From Deltaproteobacteria bacterium SG8_13 (lineage in GTDB: Bacteria; Desulfobacterota; Desulfobacteria; Desulfobacterales; SG8-13), in the NCBI GenBank assembly GCA_001303025.1, contig LJNK01000006.1, positions 1 to 64,000 of the forward strand: a DNA stretch of 64,000 nt. Direction: 5' to 3'. Position numbers and translations under genes: made by a program. The notes beneath the pieces are model-generated. The model was given only the letters and a program-made list of their open reading frames with translations, made no database searches and was not told the origin of the DNA. Numbering within the stretch: the first letter of the stretch is position 1; every line of letters starts with the position of its first letter. Below are positions 44,379 through 52,972 of the stretch, piece after piece.

Positions 44379-46309
44379 GTCATCACTCCGGTATTCGCGC
44401 CGGCCGCCGGCAGGGACACAACGACCCTTGTCCCCCTGCCCGGCTCGGAAGTAAATCGCATATGGCCGCCGTGCTCCTCGACGATCTTGGAAGATATAGA
44501 CAACCCCAGCCCGACACCGCCGGTGTCGTACCGGGTGGTGTAAAACGTGTCGGTGACGTGGGGCAGGTTTTCCGCCGGAATACCCTCTCCCTGGTCTTCG
44601 ACGGTCAAAACGACCTGGCGGGAACGGCCCTCGAATGTCGTGGAAACGGCGATACCGGCCTGGGAATTTGGCAGCGCCTGGCAGGCGTTTTGAACGAGAT
44701 TGATGATGACCTGTTCGAGGCGCTGGGCATTGCCGTTGATAAACGGCAAATTTTTTCCGTAACGAACGGTGAATCGGCGAGTCGACCGGCGAACCATGTG
44801 AGAAACCAGCGACAGTGCCGATTTCACGACTTGATTGATGTCCACCGGCTCGGTCAGATCGGCAGTTCCTTTGCGCACGTAATTTTTCAAATCCTCGATG
44901 ATCTGCTCGATCCGACGGGTACCGTCCACAATCCCTGAAAACAGGGTAGGGATCCGCGAGCGCATTTCCGAATAAGACAGACCACCGAGGATGAAATCTC
45001 CGTTTTCTTCGTAATATTCGTCGAGGATCGGACGGATGCCTATCCACGCCTCTTCCAGCAGCGGCGTGTTGAGCATGATGAAGTTGTTGGGATTGTTGAT
45101 TTCGTGAGCGACGCCGGAGACCAGCGTGCCGAGGGCGATCATTTTGCCGGCCTGGTACAACTGCTCCTGGTGAAGTCGGTCTTTTTCCTCCGCCAGCTTG
45201 CGTTCGGTGGTGTCGCGTCCGAAACACCGGAAACCGATTGGCTGCCCCCGGGCGTTTCGCATCAGATTGATCGAACCCTCAAAATAGCGTCTTTGTCCAT
45301 CTTTGCGGATAAACTCCCAGTCATGGATCAAGCAGGATCTGCCGGTGCGATACACCTCGTTGAAGGTGTCATAAGCGATTTTTGATTGCCGCTCGTCCAT
45401 AAGGTCCCTGTTGTTCCTTCCGATCAGCTCCTCGGCGCTGTAACCGGAGTATTTGCAGACTGTCGGGTTGAAAAATTTCAGATTGCCGGACAGATCCAGC
45501 TCCAGATACCCGTCTTCGATGTTGAGCAGAATTTCGCGATATCGCTTTTCACTCTCCTGCAGGGCCTTTTCCACTTTGCCTTGTTCGATCCGCAGGGCGT
45601 GCCAGAGAGAAGGGATGTTGGTTTGCCATTGCCGCAAAATGCCGGTCATAAAGATTTCTTCAATGCCGGAAAGTATGACGATCGGTGAGATCAAGCGAAA
45701 CGGCCATGCCGGGCCGCCCAGAATTATCAGGAAAATGGTAAGGCTCAGCAGCACCGCCGACAGCTTGGCGCCCCAAGTGTGATAACTGGTGAGACGGCCG
45801 TACTTCAGCAGGCCGAGCAGCGCCGGAACCACGTGGAATATCACCAGAGCGATGATAAAGGCAGCCTCTCGGCGCACGATTTCAGGCCAGAGAATCCAGG
45901 CGCACAGGGGAATGGTGACAAAAGCGGCCAATACCCCCCAGCTGTCGAGTTCGGCACCGAAATCGGTTACTTGGCCCAACCGGCGGGCAAGAATGCCGTC
46001 CGCCAGGGCCATCAGGAGCAGGACCGCCAGGGTGATTTCGAAAAACAGGGGCCTTCCGGTCCAGGCGGCAAACAGCAGCAAGGGCATGGAAATCAAGCGA
46101 AGAATGCTCAACAGGTTGGGGATTGAGAAGGACCGGCCCATCAGCTCGATGGGCCGGTCGTATTTGGCCAGCGAGTCGATGGAATGTTTCATGGAGCTGA
46201 ACATGCCGGTCCAGCCGGTAAGCGTCGAACTCCGGTTGCCGGATTCAGCAACCGGTCGATCCTCTTCCGTTGCGGGAGATTGATCCGCTTGCGATTTCTT
46301 TGGTTCCAT
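44375..46309 (-). CDS. sensor histidine kinase with N-terminal degenerate CDP-alcohol phosphatidyltransferase membrane domain
   Basis: A 644-residue kinase. Residues about 62-225 form a multi-spanning membrane domain homologous to PgsA-type phosphatidyltransferases: FSIPNLLSILRLISMPLLLF, then ADGILARRLGQVTDFGAELD. The CDP-alcohol motif keeps the second Asp (104), Gly105, Ala108-Arg109, Gly118 and the third Asp (122), but the first Asp is Ala101 and the fourth (catalytic) Asp is Val126. It is therefore probably not an enzyme but a lipid- or nucleotide-binding sensor. A PAS domain (about 255-370), HisKA with phospho-acceptor His402 (GVAHEINNPNNF) and a HATPase domain (NLVQNA, DQGEGIP, GVGLGLS) follow. 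ATG 46309 was chosen; 46411 is an alternative. Confidence 0.88.
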   Translation of the reverse strand: MEPKKSQADQSPATEEDRPVAESGNRSSTLTGWTGMFSSMKHSIDSLAKYDRPIELMGRSFSIPNLLSILRLISMPLLLFAAWTGRPLFFEITLAVLLLMALADGILARRLGQVTDFGAELDSWGVLAAFVTIPLCAWILWPEIVRREAAFIIALVIFHVVPALLGLLKYGRLTSYHTWGAKLSAVLLSLTIFLIILGGPAWPFRLISPIVILSGIEEIFMTGILRQWQTNIPSLWHALRIEQGKVEKALQESEKRYREILLNIEDGYLELDLSGNLKFFNPTVCKYSGYSAEELIGRNNRDLMDERQSKIAYDTFNEVYRTGRSCLIHDWEFIRKDGQRRYFEGSINLMRNARGQPIGFRCFGRDTTERKLAEEKDRLHQEQLYQAGKMIALGTLVSGVAHEINNPNNFIMLNTPLLEEAWIGIRPILDEYYEENGDFILGGLSYSEMRSRIPTLFSGIVDGTRRIEQIIEDLKNYVRKGTADLTEPVDINQVVKSALSLVSHMVRRSTRRFTVRYGKNLPFINGNAQRLEQVIINLVQNACQALPNSQAGIAVSTTFEGRSRQVVLTVEDQGEGIPAENLPHVTDTFYTTRYDTGGVGLGLSISSKIVEEHGGHMRFTSEPGRGTRVVVSLPAAGANTGVMT

Positions 46310-46512
46310 ACTGCCCTGTTGTGGTTCGCAATTTTCGCGCCGACATGAAGGCTGCTCGGATGTCGGTTGGTCCAAAGTGCAAAAAGGTTTCGGGCAGACT
46401 GTGCGATGCAAAGAAGCGATCCAGACTTCGCCGGGAGGTGTGGATCCGGCCAGTAGTACCGGTGGCGCCGGAAATCAGGATCGCAGGATGTGCTGTACAT
46501 CCCCCGAGCCCA

Positions 46513-46541
46513 TTTCTATTGAAATTTGGCAGTGCTGTCAA
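46513..46541 (-). promoter_or_regulatory. sigma-70-type promoter for the kinase-regulator operon
   Basis: On the minus strand TTGACA (46541-46536), a 17-base spacer and TAGAAA (46518-46513) form a good promoter about 200 bases upstream of the chosen kinase start. The leader between them holds no recognised element other than an in-frame upstream ATG at 46411; the rest of 46310-46669 is otherwise featureless. Confidence 0.55.
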
Positions 46542-46669
46542 GCCGTTGTCGCTGCGGACCGGACGATATCGACCGGGTGTGGTTTTTGTTTGGTCTCCGC
46601 GTGCAACCAGCCGGAACCATCTGAACTGTTGAAATGAAAGAGCCGGGCGGTTGCCGCGTGGCTGGAATG

Positions 46670-46703
46670 AAAAAAGGATCAAGCCGCGAGGACCACGATC
46701 CTT
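46670..46703 (-). terminator. rho-independent terminator of tRNA-Gln
   Basis: On the minus strand AAGGATC and GATCCTT form a 7-base-pair stem, followed by a run of T. It lies 13 bases after the CCA end of the tRNA gene. Confidence 0.75.
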
Positions 46704-46715
46704 TATGTGGGTTGG

Positions 46716-46789
46716 TGGCTGAGGGACTAGGATTCGAACCTAGGTTAACGGGGCCAGAACCCGTCGTCCTGCCACTAGACGATCCCTCA
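46716..46789 (-). tRNA. tRNA-Gln (anticodon CUG)
   Basis: A complete 74-base cloverleaf with encoded CCA. The acceptor stem TGAGGGA/TCCCTCA is perfect, the D arm has GTC/GAC, and the anticodon stem ACGGG/CCCGT encloses the loop TTCTGGC, giving anticodon CTG. The T arm is CTAGG-TTCGAAT-CCTAG. The discriminator base is G. It lies 34 bases downstream of gltX on the same strand, and its terminator follows. Confidence 0.95.
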
Positions 46790-46823
46790 GTAGAACGAAA
46801 TTTACAGTAAGGCACCGGATGCG

Positions 46824-48227
46824 TCAAGTCAAATTTTCGATATGTTCGATTGCGCTTCGAAGTCTTTTCAGCACCTTCTGCTTGCCGATGATCTCCGTGA
46901 TTTCAAATATTCCGGGACTGGCCGAACGGCCGGTGAGCGCCACTCGCACCGGCTGTGCAATCTTGCCGAGCTTCAATCCGGTTCTTTCCATGACAGACGT
47001 GAAAGCCGCCTCAAGGTTTCTCTCCGAGAAACGCTCGATCGGCTGCAGCGCAGCGATCAGCTCTTTTAGCGGTGTCAACGCTTCGATCCGCAGGAATTTG
47101 GCAGCCGCTTTTGAATCGTAGGCGATGTCGTCCTGAAAATAGAACAGGGCATCGGCGGCCATGTCCTTCAACGTCTTGCTGCGGGGCTGCAAGGTGCGGA
47201 TCACGTTTTCGATAAAGGCACCGTCTTTGACCTCGAAGCCGTGCATTGCAACAAAAGGCCTAATCGGTCCGATTAGTTCCCTTGGATTTGCGGCCATGAT
47301 GTGATCGGCGTTGAGTGCCAGCAGCTTTTCCGGATCGAAGACGCCCGCCGACCGACCGATGTTGGCCAGCTGAAATTTTTCTACCAGTTCCTGCCGGGTG
47401 AAAAACTCCTGATCACCGTAAGACCAGCCCAGTCGGGCCAGATAGTTGATGAAGGCATCCGGCAGATATCCCATGTCCCGATAGGCAGTTACCGACATGG
47501 CGCCATGCCGCTTGCTCAAACGGGAACGGTCGCTTCCCAGCACCATGGGTACGTGTGCGAAGACCGGCAATTCGGTCTGCAGCGCCTGGTAAAGAAGGAT
47601 CTGTTTGGGAGTATTCATCACATGATCATCCCCTCGGATGATCGTGTTGATGCCCATGGTGATGTCGTCGACCACGGCGGCAAAGTTATAAGTGGGAGTC
47701 TGATCGCTGCGTGCCAGGATAAAGTCGTCGAGTTCTTGGTTTTCAAAGACGATGTTGCCTTTCACCACATCCGGCAAGACCGTGCGGCCGTTCAACGGAG
47801 CCTTGAAACGGACCACCGCGCCGTCGGCGGGCGGCAGCTTTTTTTCACGGCAGGTTCCATCATATTTTGGTTTTCCGCCGGCAGCCATGGCTTTACGGCG
47901 CATCTGCTCGAGTTTTTCCTGGGAGCAGGTGCAGTAATAGGCATGGCCGGAAGAAAGCAGTTTTTCGATAAATTCGGCGTACAGGGCAGAACGTTGAGAC
48001 TGAAAGTACGGACCCTCGTCCCAATCGATGCCCATCCATTCCAGCGATTCAAAGATGGCATCTGCGCTGGCCCGGGTCGATCGTTTGGTATCGGTGTCTT
48101 CAATCCGCAGCACAAATCGACCGCCGGTATGCCGGGCATAGAGCCAGTTGAAAAGGGCCGTACGTGCACCACCGACATGCAGGCTTCCGGTCGGACTCGG
48201 CGGGAAACGGGTTACGACAGTTTTCAT
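46824..48227 (-). CDS. gltX: glutamyl-tRNA synthetase
   Basis: A 467-residue class I synthetase. The HIGH motif is in FPPSPTGSLHVGGARTALFN (residue 8 on), then RIEDTDTKRS, and the KMSKS-like motif is SRLSKRHGAMS. A zinc-type cluster CTCSQEKLE with CREKK lies near residues 100-125. The C-terminal anticodon-binding domain is discriminating in type, and because glnS is present a GluRS specific for tRNA-Glu is expected. The ATG is preceded by GGGGTGAT. tRNA-Gln follows directly downstream, so both may be read as one transcript. Confidence 0.95.
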   Translation of the reverse strand: MKTVVTRFPPSPTGSLHVGGARTALFNWLYARHTGGRFVLRIEDTDTKRSTRASADAIFESLEWMGIDWDEGPYFQSQRSALYAEFIEKLLSSGHAYYCTCSQEKLEQMRRKAMAAGGKPKYDGTCREKKLPPADGAVVRFKAPLNGRTVLPDVVKGNIVFENQELDDFILARSDQTPTYNFAAVVDDITMGINTIIRGDDHVMNTPKQILLYQALQTELPVFAHVPMVLGSDRSRLSKRHGAMSVTAYRDMGYLPDAFINYLARLGWSYGDQEFFTRQELVEKFQLANIGRSAGVFDPEKLLALNADHIMAANPRELIGPIRPFVAMHGFEVKDGAFIENVIRTLQPRSKTLKDMAADALFYFQDDIAYDSKAAAKFLRIEALTPLKELIAALQPIERFSERNLEAAFTSVMERTGLKLGKIAQPVRVALTGRSASPGIFEITEIIGKQKVLKRLRSAIEHIENLT

Positions 48228-48286
48228 GGTACATCACCCCTAAATTACTATATTTTTTAAATGCGCTCGTAGCGGGAAATAACTGG

Positions 48287-48315
48287 TTGATTTCAATGGA
48301 ATATAAGAGTATAAT
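48287..48315 (+). promoter_or_regulatory. upstream sigma-70-type promoter in the rpmF leader region
   Basis: TTGATT, a 17-base spacer and a perfect TATAAT (48310-48315). It lies about 365 bases upstream of rpmF, with an inverted repeat (48334-48358) close to its expected start site. Confidence 0.5.
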
Positions 48316-48578
48316 TTGCTGCAAATATGTGGGTAATTACGTAAGCCATAAGTAATTAATGGCGGCTGTCCCGCAGCATCACCTCTCATCGGCCTCGACT
48401 GTACCGCCGATGCCGACCGGAAGCCCGAAACGCTTACCGCCGGTTTCCTGGCCATTAACTGCCCAATCATGTGTATTAAATTCAATTAGTTGGATCGATC
48501 TGCATTCGGATACGGCAGCACGTTCTATCACAAAAGAGCGGCGGGCACAAGAAATCGAAAAATATTTCACAAAAAGCC

Positions 48579-48607
48579 TTGACATTCTGATGGATATGAA
48601 TTACTAA
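48579..48607 (+). promoter_or_regulatory. main promoter of the rpmF-fab operon
   Basis: A consensus TTGACA (48579-48584), a 17-base spacer and TACTAA (48602-48607), giving a leader of about 65 bases before rpmF. The next bases are AT-rich. Quality and place make this the likely promoter for rpmF and the fatty-acid genes. Confidence 0.68.
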
Positions 48608-48679
48608 TCCGGCTTGTTTTCGAAAAGCAAGCAAGAATGATAATATATTAAATATATTCAATTAGTTAGGAGATTACTT

Positions 48680-48859
48680 ATGGCGCTTCCCAAACGCAAA
48701 ACCTCCAAGTCAAGGAGGGATAAACGCAGAACGCACCAAAAGGTGTCTGCTCCAACGATTTCCACCTGCCCCGAATGCGGAGAAGCCGTCAAACCCCATC
48801 ATGCTTGTTCGAGTTGCGGCTCCTACAAAGGGCGCATAGTGACTGAATCGCCAGAATAA
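48680..48859 (+). CDS. rpmF: ribosomal protein bL32
   Basis: A 59-residue large-subunit ribosomal protein. The N-terminus [20 protein letters not shown] is typical, and the zinc ribbon is formed by CPEC and CSSC nine residues apart. A TTAGGAG site lies upstream of the ATG. In many bacteria it is preceded by yceD and followed by plsX; here yceD lies elsewhere and an acyl-CoA dehydrogenase gene follows after 23 bases. Confidence 0.96.
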   Translation: MALPKRKTSKSRRDKRRTHQKVSAPTISTCPECGEAVKPHHACSSCGSYKGRIVTESPE

Positions 48860-48882
48860 AACCGGAAAGAGGGATCGCTTTC

Positions 48883-50556
48883 ATGTCCGAATCATCGAAT
48901 TCTTCGGATGCAACGCTTTACGGTCTCGATCTTGAATCGCGACAAATGGTTTTGGATACCGTCGCACTGCTGAGAAAGCGGTTGCTGACAAGGGAAAAAA
49001 TCCTCGAGTGGGATCAGAAGGAAGTATTCCCGGAGGAGGTTCTGCGGGAAATGCTGGGACCGGAGATCGGGCTCCAGATGCTGATGATTCCCGAAGAATA
49101 CGGGGGTATGGGTGGTGGCGCCCGGGACAGTTGCGTGGTCACCCGGGAAATGTCCAAAATCTGCCTGGGAGTCGGAACGGCTTTCTTTGCCCTGCAACTG
49201 GGTGCGGACCCACTGATGGTCGGCGGTACGGAAGAACAGAAACAAAAGTGGCTCGGGAAAATTGCTGCCGGTGAAGCCCTGGTTGCATACGCCGTAACCG
49301 AACCGGGAGCCGGCAGTGATGTGGCCAATCTGAAAACCAAGGCCGAACCGGTAACCAATGATGCCGGTGAGGTCACCGGCTACAGCGTCAACGGAACAAA
49401 ACAGTTCATTTCCACCGGAGCAGCCGCTGACTTTATCACCTTGCTGGCCAAGACACCGGAAGGGCCTACTTTTTTTGTCGTCGAGAAAGGAACCCCGGGT
49501 TTCGAGCCGGGCAGAAGCGAGGAAAAACACGGCATCCGTGCCTCCCAAACGTCCGTACTCTCTTTTCGCGACGTATTCGTGCCGGTGGAAAACCTGATCG
49601 GCGGGGAGCCGGGCAATGGTCTGAAACAGGCCAACCAGGTGTTTGGTTACACCCGGGTTATGGTTGCCTCCATGGCGCTCGGAGCCGGTGAGGCCGCACT
49701 GCAGATCGCCATACCTTACGCCAAGGAGCGTTTTGTCAGTGGTTCGCTGCTGGCAGACAAGCAAGGCTACACCCACAAGTTGATCATTCCCAACGCAGTT
49801 CGGTTGGAAGCCGCCGCTGCATATATCGAACAGCTTGCCGAGCGGTTGGATGCCGGCGAAAAGGATCTGCAGGTCGAGGGGTCGATCGCCAAATATTTCA
49901 GCAGCGAAGCAGCCAACCGCGCAGCCGAGGACGCCATGCAGGCGATGGGCGGGTACGGCTACATCAACGAGTTTGAAGTCGAGAAAATTAAACGGGACGT
50001 GAAGATTACCTGCATCTATGAAGGTGCAAGCGAGGTGCAGCAAAACATTATCAGCACGTTCCGCTGGCGGTCCAGCGTCAAGTCCAAGGGCGCTTTTTAC
50101 GGCGGCCTGGCAGAAGAGATGAACCGGTTGGAGCAGGATTTCAGCCAGGCAGGGGGGCGCTTTATCGCCCTGGCCGCACACGCGCTCAATGAGGCCGTCC
50201 TGCTGGTGCATGCCAGCAAACTCACCAAACAGCAGGTCGTCATGTTCGGCCTGGCGGACATGGTTACGCATGTGGAGGTGGGCGCTGCCCTGGTGCGCAA
50301 AGCCGCAAGGGCCAAGCGAAGCAGCGACCCGACAGCCGAAAAACTGCAGCTGGCCTCGGCGGTTTTCGCCGACGAAGTAGCCCGGGCGGTATCGAAAAAC
50401 GTCATGATGATACTGATGGGCAGCGGCGTGTTTGATCAGAAGGCAGTGGCGGAATTTATCGATCGGATTCATCTGCACAGCTTGCTGGAGAGCGCCCAGG
50501 GAATCATCGGCAAGATGGACCGGCTGGCCGACATCGTATTTGAGAGATCGTCATGA
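48883..50556 (+). CDS. acyl-CoA dehydrogenase in the rpmF-fab operon
   Basis: A 557-residue flavoprotein of the acyl-CoA dehydrogenase family. It has the FAD/substrate motif AYAVTEPGAGSDVANLKT (about residue 130), GTKQFISTGAAAD, QAMGGYGYINEFEVEK and the catalytic Glu in CIYEGASEVQQN (about residue 385). The extra C-terminal helical part of about 150 residues puts it with the long bacterial members. The usual reaction is alpha,beta-dehydrogenation of acyl-CoA with electrons passed to ETF. Its stop overlaps the fabG start (ATGA), so it is translated with the fatty-acid genes, where plsX-fabH-fabD are normally found. A role in fatty-acid synthesis, for example acting on acyl-ACP or at membrane-lipid modification, is inference. 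Confidence 0.9.
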   Translation: MSESSNSSDATLYGLDLESRQMVLDTVALLRKRLLTREKILEWDQKEVFPEEVLREMLGPEIGLQMLMIPEEYGGMGGGARDSCVVTREMSKICLGVGTAFFALQLGADPLMVGGTEEQKQKWLGKIAAGEALVAYAVTEPGAGSDVANLKTKAEPVTNDAGEVTGYSVNGTKQFISTGAAADFITLLAKTPEGPTFFVVEKGTPGFEPGRSEEKHGIRASQTSVLSFRDVFVPVENLIGGEPGNGLKQANQVFGYTRVMVASMALGAGEAALQIAIPYAKERFVSGSLLADKQGYTHKLIIPNAVRLEAAAAYIEQLAERLDAGEKDLQVEGSIAKYFSSEAANRAAEDAMQAMGGYGYINEFEVEKIKRDVKITCIYEGASEVQQNIISTFRWRSSVKSKGAFYGGLAEEMNRLEQDFSQAGGRFIALAAHALNEAVLLVHASKLTKQQVVMFGLADMVTHVEVGAALVRKAARAKRSSDPTAEKLQLASAVFADEVARAVSKNVMMILMGSGVFDQKAVAEFIDRIHLHSLLESAQGIIGKMDRLADIVFERSS

Positions 50557-51299
50557 CGGATCCGCAGCAGCGCACAGTGGTGGTCACGGGTGGTTCACGG
50601 GGAATCGGCAAGGCCATCTGCCTCGAACTGGCCGACCCCCAGACGCACCTGTTTTTCAATTACCATTCCCAGGAAGCAGCCGCAGCGGAAACGGAGCGTC
50701 AGATTGTCGCGGCAGGTGGGAAGGCCACCGGTATTCAAACGGATGTGGCCAAGGCAGACGAGGTCGAAGCTTTTTTCGACAGGGTTATAAAGCAGACAGG
50801 CCGTCTCGATGTGCTGGTCAACAACGCCGGCATTTCCAGGGATAATCTGCTGGTTCGCATGAAAGAGCAGGACTGGGACGCCGTTCTGGACATCAATCTA
50901 AAGGCAGCCTTTTTGTGCGCCAAGTCGGCCGCCAAATCGATGATGAAACAGCGTTACGGCCGCATTGTTTTCATCAGTTCAGTAGTCGGGGCAATCGGCA
51001 ACCCAGGCCAGGCCAATTACGCGGCTTCCAAGGCCGGGCTGATCGGGCTCGCAAAATCGATGGCCAGGGAGTTGGCATCCCGCGGCATAACGGTCAACGC
51101 AGTCGCCCCCGGGCTGATCGACACCGATATGACCGCAGCATTGCCGGACAAGGCCAAAGATGCAATGGTTGGCCTGATTCCACTCGGCCGTCCCGGGACC
51201 CCCGAAGACGTGGCAGCAACCGTAGCGTTTCTCGTATCGGATAAAGCATCATATATTACCGGGCAAGTACTGCACGTAAGTGGTGGAATGTACATGTGA
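50553..51299 (+). CDS. fabG: 3-oxoacyl-ACP reductase
   Basis: A 248-residue short-chain dehydrogenase. The NADPH motif is VTGGSRGIGKAI (residue 11 on), NNAGISRDNLLVRM is typical of FabG, and the catalytic Ser-Tyr-Lys are in ISSVVGAIGNPGQANYAASKAG. It reduces 3-oxoacyl-ACP in fatty-acid elongation. The start overlaps the acyl-CoA dehydrogenase stop by four bases; acpP follows after 15 bases, so it belongs to the same operon. Confidence 0.95.
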   Translation: MTDPQQRTVVVTGGSRGIGKAICLELADPQTHLFFNYHSQEAAAAETERQIVAAGGKATGIQTDVAKADEVEAFFDRVIKQTGRLDVLVNNAGISRDNLLVRMKEQDWDAVLDINLKAAFLCAKSAAKSMMKQRYGRIVFISSVVGAIGNPGQANYAASKAGLIGLAKSMARELASRGITVNAVAPGLIDTDMTAALPDKAKDAMVGLIPLGRPGTPEDVAATVAFLVSDKASYITGQVLHVSGGMYM

Positions 51300-51314
51300 A
51301 AGGAGGAAATTCGA

Positions 51315-51545
51315 ATGTCAGTCGAAGATAAAGTCCGAAAGATCATTGCTGAAAAACTGGGAGTCGATTTAGAAGAGGTTGTACCGGAGGCATCTTTCGT
51401 CGATGATCTGGGTGCTGATTCCCTCGATCTGGTTGAACTCATCATGTCCATGGAAGAAGAGTTCGATACGGATATTCCGGATGAAGATGCGGAAAAAATC
51501 CAGACCGTGCAGGATGCATTCAATTACGTCAAGGCGCAATCCTGA
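51315..51545 (+). CDS. acpP: acyl carrier protein
   Basis: A 76-residue acidic four-helix protein. The phosphopantetheine attachment serine is in [16 protein letters not shown] (about residue 37). A strong AAAGGAGG precedes the ATG. It sits between fabG and fabF, the canonical order, and carries acyl intermediates for fatty-acid synthesis. Confidence 0.97.
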   Translation: MSVEDKVRKIIAEKLGVDLEEVVPEASFVDDLGADSLDLVELIMSMEEEFDTDIPDEDAEKIQTVQDAFNYVKAQS

Positions 51546-51627
51546 TCGGCTTCACTCGTTGCAACAGTGATCGCCCTGCGATCGCGCCGACCGACGGTTG
51601 GCCTTATCCTGCCCAAAGGAGGCGACT

Positions 51628-52872
51628 TTGAAAAGACGGGTGGTAATCACAGGTGTGGGGCTTGTCACCCCATTGGGTATTGGTGTTCAGGATAGTTGGG
51701 ATAGCCTGTGTGCCGGCAAGTCTGGAATTGGGGAGATTACCCGCTTCAATACTTCCATATTTCAGACGAAGATCGCCGGTGAAGTCAAAGGCTTTCGTAA
51801 GGAAGACTATCTGCCCACAAAAGAGGTTCGGCGAACCGAGCTTTTCATTGCCTACGCCATCGCGGCCACTCGTATGGCGATGGAAGATTCCGGGTTGAAA
51901 ATCGATTCGTCAAATGCCCATCGCGTGGGTGTGATTACCGGTTGCGGATTAGGCGGCCTGGACATCATGGAGCAGCATATTTACAAAGTGGTGACCGAAG
52001 GGCCGAAACGGGTTTCCCCGTTTTTTATCCCCATGATGATCGGCAACATGGCACCCGGCATGGTTTCGATCCATTTCGGCGCCAAGGGACCCAACGCCTC
52101 CCTCGCCACCGCCTGTGCAGCGGGCACCCACGCAGTGGGGGATTCCTTCAGGGAGATTCAGTACGGCCATGCAGATGCCATGATCACCGGCGGAGTGGAA
52201 GCGGTGGTCACCAAAACCTGTATCGCCGGTTTCAATGCCATGAAAGCGCTTTCCACGCGCAACGACGATCCCCAAAAAGCTTCCCGACCTTTTGATCGAG
52301 ATCGGGATGGTTTCGTGGTCGGTGAAGGCGGCGGCATCCTTATCATCGAAGCGCTGGATCATGCCCAGGAAAGGGGCGCGAAGATCTACGCGGAAATCGT
52401 CGGCTACGGTATGAGCGGAGACGGGTATCACATGACCTCTCCTCCACCGGACGGAGCCGGTGCGGTGCAGTGCATGCAGGCGGCAATCGATGACGCCGGA
52501 GTACCCTACGATCAAGTGGATTACATCAACGCCCACGGGACCTCCACGCCACTCAACGACCTTTATGAGAGCCGGGCGATCAAAACGGTATTCAAGGAAA
52601 GGGCGCACTCGCTGGCGGTTAGTTCGACAAAGTCGATGACCGGCCATCTTCTGGGCGGTGCCGGGGGGATTGAAACGGTCTTTACGGCGCTCACCCTTCA
52701 CCAAGGGATCATCCCGCCGACCATCAACTATGAAAATCCCGATAAAGAGTGCGATCTCGACTATGTTCCCAATGTTGCCCGTAAACAGAAGGTGCGATAT
52801 GCGCTGACCAACTCATTTGGTTTCGGCGGGACCAATGCCTGCCTCCTGTTGAAATCTTACAACGGACAATAA
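51628..52872 (+). CDS. fabF: 3-oxoacyl-ACP synthase II
   Basis: A 414-residue condensing enzyme. The catalytic Cys is in LATACAAGTHAVGD (about residue 165), with His residues in NAHGTSTPLND and SMTGHLLGGAGG, giving the Cys-His-His triad of FabF/FabB. The start is a TTG at 51628 with AAAGGAGG five bases upstream, giving the family N-terminus KRRVVITGVGLVTPLG. It elongates acyl-ACP with malonyl-ACP. It is the last gene before a terminator, and no fabH-type initiating synthase is present in this operon. Confidence 0.95.
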   Translation: MKRRVVITGVGLVTPLGIGVQDSWDSLCAGKSGIGEITRFNTSIFQTKIAGEVKGFRKEDYLPTKEVRRTELFIAYAIAATRMAMEDSGLKIDSSNAHRVGVITGCGLGGLDIMEQHIYKVVTEGPKRVSPFFIPMMIGNMAPGMVSIHFGAKGPNASLATACAAGTHAVGDSFREIQYGHADAMITGGVEAVVTKTCIAGFNAMKALSTRNDDPQKASRPFDRDRDGFVVGEGGGILIIEALDHAQERGAKIYAEIVGYGMSGDGYHMTSPPPDGAGAVQCMQAAIDDAGVPYDQVDYINAHGTSTPLNDLYESRAIKTVFKERAHSLAVSSTKSMTGHLLGGAGGIETVFTALTLHQGIIPPTINYENPDKECDLDYVPNVARKQKVRYALTNSFGFGGTNACLLLKSYNGQ

Positions 52873-52942
52873 CCACCTCCCAAAGATGCCGATACGATAT
52901 CGGCAGCGAGCCCTCTTTTTCGGTAAAATACCCTCCCCATCT

Positions 52943-52972
52943 GCCTCCCGCTTTCGGGAGGCAAGTTTTTTC
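52943..52972 (+). terminator. rho-independent terminator after fabF
   Basis: GCCTCCCG and CGGGAGGC form a perfect 8-base-pair stem with a CTTT loop, and AAG plus six T residues follow. It ends the rpmF-fab operon before rpiB. Confidence 0.9.

Larger units (their letters stand above)
48228..48679. other. regulatory region between gltX and rpmF
   Basis: A 452-base divergent region with two good plus-strand promoter candidates (48287-48315 and 48579-48607), a 7-base inverted repeat TAATTAC/GTAATTA at 48334-48358, and an AT-rich stretch just before rpmF. An 82-codon frame at 48359-48607 has no Shine-Dalgarno site and a composition unlike a protein, so I do not call it a gene. A leader RNA or small RNA between the two promoters is possible. 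Confidence 0.45.

Noticed and set aside
48359-48607. 82-codon frame upstream of rpmF
   Set aside because: No Shine-Dalgarno site, Ser/Pro-rich unrecognisable product, and it overlaps the best promoter of the rpmF operon.
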